Assembly (NCBI GenBank): GCA_016235245.1
Contig: JACRLO010000019.1
Coordinates: 48,692 to 112,691, forward strand
DNA from: Nitrospirota bacterium
Lineage (GTDB): Bacteria; Nitrospirota; Thermodesulfovibrionia; Thermodesulfovibrionales; UBA6898
DNA length: 64,000 bases
Direction: 5' to 3'
In this document: positions 60,678 through 64,000 of the stretch, piece by piece
Numbering within the stretch: position 1 is the first letter of the stretch
How the letters are laid out: every line of letters begins with the position of its first letter
Program-made: the position numbers and the translations under genes
The notes under the pieces: generated by a model
Database searches by the model: none
Told to the model about the DNA's origin: nothing
The model's input: the letters and a program-made list of their open reading frames with translations, nothing else

Positions 60678-63653
60678 ATGAAACGAACAGGATTTATTGC
60701 AATGGCAGTGGCGTTTTTTCTGTCTGCCCTTGCGTTAGTCTCGCCCGTTGGGGCAGGGATGTTCACCGAGTACCCGCTTCCGACTGCCGCAAGCGCACCG
60801 TATGCCATCACGTCAGGGCCGGACGGCGCCCTCTGGTTTACCGAGGCGGATGGCAACAAGATCGGCCGCATAACAACAGCAGGGGTTATAACGGAGTATA
60901 CGATCCCGACTGCCGCAAGCGCACCATCCATCATCACCGCAGGGCCGGACGGCGCCCTCTGGTTTACGGAGTATGGCGGCAACAAGATCGGCCGGATAAC
61001 AACAGCAGGGGTTATAACGGAGTATCCGGTTCCGACGGTCGCAAGCTCACCGTATGGCATCACGACAGGGCCGGACGGCGCCCTCTGGTTTACGGAGTAT
61101 GGCGGCAACAAGATCGGCCGGATAACAACAGCAGGGGTTATAACGGAGTATACGATCCCAACGGCCGCAAGTGGACCGTATGACATAACGACAGGGCCGG
61201 ACGGAAGGCTCTGGTTTACTGAGTCTGGCGGCAACAAGATCGGCCGCATAAACGCCACGACCGGTGTTTTTGTAGAGTTTTCGCTCCCGGGTAACGCCAG
61301 CAGCCCCTTCGGCATAACAACAGGGCCGGACGGAAAGCTCTGGTTTACCGAATATGCCGGCAACAAGATCGGCCGCTTGGACCCCACGAATGTGGCTATT
61401 AATGAATTTGCCGTTCCGACCGCCGCAAGCATTCCGACCGCGATCACGACAGGGCCGGATGGAGACCTCTGGTTTACGGAGGGTATAGGAAAGATCGGTC
61501 GCATAACAACGGCAGGGGTTATTGCCGAGGCCGCTATCCCGACTGCCGGAGGGATGCCATTAGGCATCACGACAGGGCCGGATGGAGACCTCTGGTTTAC
61601 CGACAATACCGGCAACAAGATCAGCCATTTTACGCCCAATGGGACTTTCACGGTCACAAACCTCAACGATAGCGGGCCTGGTTCTCTCAGGCAGGCGATG
61701 CTGGATGCCGATGCCTCTCTTGGGGCTGACACAATCAGGTTTAGCGTCAGCGGAACAATTACCCTTGCGTCTACACTGCCGGGCATCACCGACATAGATG
61801 GTCTGACGATCGACGGAACCGGACAGACGGTGACGATCAGCGGTAACAACGCAGTTCAGGTGACAGGCGTTTCTACTGGCAAATCGTTGACCCTTAATCA
61901 TTTGACGATTAGTAATGGCAAAGGCTTAGGCAGCATTAATAATAACAAAGGAACTCTGACCATAGCGAATTGTACCTTCTCCGACAATATAGGGAATGTA
62001 GGCGCGATTTATAACCAGTCCGGCACGACGATCATTACGAACAGCACCTTCTCCGGCAATAGCGTGACCAGCTATGCCGGTTGCATTTACAATAGCTCAG
62101 GCACGATATCCATTACGAACAGCACCTTCTCGGGAAATAGCGCACCAGGTGGCGCCTGTCTTTTTAACGACCTCGGCGGCGGCACAGTGACGCTGAGAAA
62201 CAGTATCGTTGCCGATAGCATATCCGGCGTGAATTGTTCCGGTGCGATTGTTTCTGGCGGCTACAACATTGACAGCGGTAACAGCTGTGGTTTCACCGGC
62301 ACGGGCGACCTCATTAACACCGACCCACTCCTCGGTCCTTTGGCTGACAACGGCGGCCCGACCTGGACCATGGAGCTTCTTGCTGGCAGTCCGGCAATCG
62401 ATGCCGGTGATCCCGCTACTGGTCTTAACGCTGACCAGCGGAGTGTGCCACGGCCTTTTGGTTCAGCCGATATCGGCGCATATGAATATATTGCGAAGCC
62501 GAACCAGGCAGCGCTTATCTTTACTCCGGGCGCGTTTTTGACGTATAACGCGACAGAGACGCTGAGCACGACAGGGGGCAGCGGCACAGGTGCAGTGACC
62601 TATCAGGTGACCCTGGGGAACTGTTCGATATCCGGAGGCAATGTTCTTAAAGCCGACAGCGGCACCGGTTCATGTTCGATAACAGCGACCAAGGCAGGGG
62701 ATGCGAATTATAGTCAGGCAACCGCAACAGCTACAGTAACGCTGCAGAAGGCCGTAACAACAACAGCACTTAACGCAAATGTTGCCTTTACTCAACCAGT
62801 CCCTACGGTAACGTTGACTGCAACGGTCAGCAGCCCCTCTGGTTCGCCTTCATCCGGTGTCGTGGGGTTTACGGCAAACGGAAGCATCATAGCAGGCTGT
62901 GCTGCCGTATCAGTAGTCTCAGGGACAGCGACCTGTACAACCACCTCACTGCTGCCGGGGGTCTATGACATAACGGCTGTGTATAGCGTAAGCGCCAACT
63001 ATCTGAACAGTACCTCGGCGGTGCTGAAAGTCACGACCCTGCTTGGCAAGATGTCGCGCAACAGCTGGTATCTGTCGCCAGAGGGGTGGATCGTTCGGGC
63101 GTATACAAAGGCAGATGCGCCGAATGAGGTATACCTTGAGGTGCTGGACACGGGCAATGTTGTGGTAGCCCCATCGGGTATGGCAGGTATGAGTTCTAAC
63201 CCCATGCTATTGGCCTCAGATGCAACAGTGCCTGAGGTAGCTCTTGGGTTTAACAGGGCCACAAGGACAGCCTATGTGACGTATACCTCGGCAGGAGGGC
63301 GGCAGGAGGTGGAGGTCACGGGCATAAAGGGGAACTCCCCTCTGATAGGAGTTACGCCTGAGCCGGTATTGTTTGGCAATGTGAAGCTGAAGAAGACGGT
63401 AACTATGACGGTGACCGTCTCCAACAGAGGGGTGCAGCCGTTGCATGTAACGGCGATAGGGGCACCGGCAGCACCGTTTGGCATAGCAGGAGGCGGAACG
63501 TGTGCAGTGGGAGTGCCAGTGGCAGCAGGTGGCAGTTGCAGCATCGTGGTGAAGTTTGCACCGGCAGCGGCGCAGGGCTATAGCAGCAGTTTTGTGATCA
63601 GCTCGGACGGCGGAAATGCGACAGTGCATCTGAGCGGAACAGGATGGCTGTGA
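60678..63653 (+). CDS. Exported multidomain protein with Vgb-like propeller and beta-helix
   Basis: 991 residues from an ATG behind AGGAGG. A signal peptide (about 1-27) is followed by seven repeats of 42 residues, each with GPDGxLWFTE, GNKIGRI and a linker with P.AAS (about 30-320). This gives a seven-blade virginiamycin B lyase-like propeller. Next comes a parallel beta-helix part (about 330-590) that starts TVTNLNDSGPGSLRQA and ends with a choice-of-anchor-like DIGAYEY. After this are Ig-like modules (about 600-795) and a module (WYLSPEGWIVRAYT; LEVLDTGN) shared with the next protein. A final part has VSNRGVQPLHVT. The role is unknown, probably surface or extracellular. Confidence 0.85.
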   Translation: MKRTGFIAMAVAFFLSALALVSPVGAGMFTEYPLPTAASAPYAITSGPDGALWFTEADGNKIGRITTAGVITEYTIPTAASAPSIITAGPDGALWFTEYGGNKIGRITTAGVITEYPVPTVASSPYGITTGPDGALWFTEYGGNKIGRITTAGVITEYTIPTAASGPYDITTGPDGRLWFTESGGNKIGRINATTGVFVEFSLPGNASSPFGITTGPDGKLWFTEYAGNKIGRLDPTNVAINEFAVPTAASIPTAITTGPDGDLWFTEGIGKIGRITTAGVIAEAAIPTAGGMPLGITTGPDGDLWFTDNTGNKISHFTPNGTFTVTNLNDSGPGSLRQAMLDADASLGADTIRFSVSGTITLASTLPGITDIDGLTIDGTGQTVTISGNNAVQVTGVSTGKSLTLNHLTISNGKGLGSINNNKGTLTIANCTFSDNIGNVGAIYNQSGTTIITNSTFSGNSVTSYAGCIYNSSGTISITNSTFSGNSAPGGACLFNDLGGGTVTLRNSIVADSISGVNCSGAIVSGGYNIDSGNSCGFTGTGDLINTDPLLGPLADNGGPTWTMELLAGSPAIDAGDPATGLNADQRSVPRPFGSADIGAYEYIAKPNQAALIFTPGAFLTYNATETLSTTGGSGTGAVTYQVTLGNCSISGGNVLKADSGTGSCSITATKAGDANYSQATATATVTLQKAVTTTALNANVAFTQPVPTVTLTATVSSPSGSPSSGVVGFTANGSIIAGCAAVSVVSGTATCTTTSLLPGVYDITAVYSVSANYLNSTSAVLKVTTLLGKMSRNSWYLSPEGWIVRAYTKADAPNEVYLEVLDTGNVVVAPSGMAGMSSNPMLLASDATVPEVALGFNRATRTAYVTYTSAGGRQEVEVTGIKGNSPLIGVTPEPVLFGNVKLKKTVTMTVTVSNRGVQPLHVTAIGAPAAPFGIAGGGTCAVGVPVAAGGSCSIVVKFAPAAAQGYSSSFVISSDGGNATVHLSGTGWL

Positions 63654-63693
63654 GATGAGGAATATAAGATCAGGATATACAGGAGGAGGCATA

Positions 63694-64000
63694 ATGAAGA
63701 AGGCAATGATGATGGTAGTATTGTGTATGACAGGATTGGTATTAATGGCAGGGGTATCAGGGGCGGAGGAGGCAGCGTGGTATGATGCAGCAGAGAACTG
63801 GATTGTGAGGGTGTATAGCGCGCCTTCAGGTGCTGGCTACGGAGTGACCCTTGAAGTGCTCGATACCGGCAACAGCCTGGTGACAGACCCGATACTCGGG
63901 ATGGCAACGAACCCGCTTTTGCTGACCGGGACCGCAGGAGGCCCTGATGTGAGCCTTGCCTTTGACGAAGGGAGTGCGACGGCGTATGTGCTGTATACGG
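63694..64000 (+). CDS. Exported protein sharing the WYxxxxxWIVR module (partial)
   Basis: The first 102 codons are present. The ATG follows AGGAGGAGG. A signal peptide (MKKAMMMVVLCMTGLVLMAG, cut near residue 26) is followed by WYDAAENWIVRVYSA, LEVLDTGN and NPLLLTG. These match in order the module near residues 800-880 of the preceding protein. The gene continues beyond the window. It is probably co-transcribed with its neighbour (40-base gap), and the pair may form part of a paralogous family. Confidence 0.8.
   Translation, partial: MKKAMMMVVLCMTGLVLMAGVSGAEEAAWYDAAENWIVRVYSAPSGAGYGVTLEVLDTGNSLVTDPILGMATNPLLLTGTAGGPDVSLAFDEGSATAYVLYT

Noticed and set aside
60611..61849. Antisense frame of 412 codons with regular repeats
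   Set aside because: The repeats are the complement of the propeller blades; the forward frame has the signal peptide, ribosome site and known motifs.
1..64000. tRNA or rRNA genes
   Set aside because: I saw no cloverleaf with a T-loop GGTTCRA pattern and no rRNA-like sequence, but a tRNA search program was not available.

Overview
The window comes from the chromosome of a Gram-negative (diderm), probably anaerobic bacterium. Evidence for this is a TonB receptor, a lipoprotein, phosphoheptose isomerase for LPS heptose, ferredoxin-dependent 2-oxoacid oxidoreductase subunits, a c-type-heme sensor kinase, an SPASM radical SAM maturase and many two-component and diguanylate cyclase proteins. The style of the gene clusters (nusA followed by recG, phoH-HD-ybeY-dgkA, a short ArgA-like acetyltransferase) suggests Nitrospirota (Thermodesulfovibrionia-like), with Desulfobacterota as the alternative. 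This placement is inference, since no rRNA gene lies in the window.

Layout. 1-9 kb: a clipped membrane-anchored gene, a REC-GGDEF protein, argC, the rplM-rpsI operon with a clear terminator, and glyQ-glyS with a good promoter. 6.6-10.7 kb: two overlapping sensor kinase genes, one with a periplasmic CxxCH heme module and one hybrid with two receiver domains. 10.9-16 kb: thioredoxin-type arsenate reductase, divergent from a CoA-transferase/hydrolase fused to a GNAT domain, then glycogen phosphorylase. 16.2-17.5 kb: an AT-richer island with a decayed DUF4160-DUF2442 pair and an intact BrnT-like toxin-antitoxin pair. 17.5-21.2 kb: a leftward group with a diguanylate cyclase, beta and gamma subunits of a 2-oxoacid:ferredoxin oxidoreductase without an alpha subunit, an acetyltransferase and a methyltransferase. 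21.4-27.4 kb: rimP-nusA-recG, a coiled-coil protein, prepilin peptidase and a broken sensor kinase.

27.5-31 kb is the most interesting part: a TonB receptor, a 47-residue Lys/Ala/Thr-rich peptide ending in a Cys-Cys-Pro-Gly-Gly core, and a radical SAM/SPASM protein, which together look like a RiPP system. 31-34 kb: an ABC_sub_bind-type periplasmic protein overlapping a hybrid kinase. 34-45.9 kb is a long leftward, mostly overlapping series: argH, an FN3 lipoprotein, gmhA, ruvC-ruvA-ruvB, queH, a SpoIID-domain protein, queA, a SPOR protein, phoH, an HD phosphohydrolase, ybeY and a DgkA-PAP2 fusion. 45.9-49.8 kb: a rightward MoxR / DUF58 / transglutaminase trio.

49.7-52 kb: an accessory patch with an FRG-domain protein, an HExxH membrane protein and a PIN/AbrB toxin-antitoxin pair with a palindromic operator. 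52-55 kb: pcm, an FAD oxidoreductase and surE. 55-64 kb: an NtrC-type regulator, a large MalT/BTAD-type regulator probably made from a leaderless mRNA, REP-like repeats, a single-domain response regulator, and two exported proteins. The first of these carries a seven-blade virginiamycin-B-lyase-like propeller, and both share a C-terminal module; the second runs off the end of the window.
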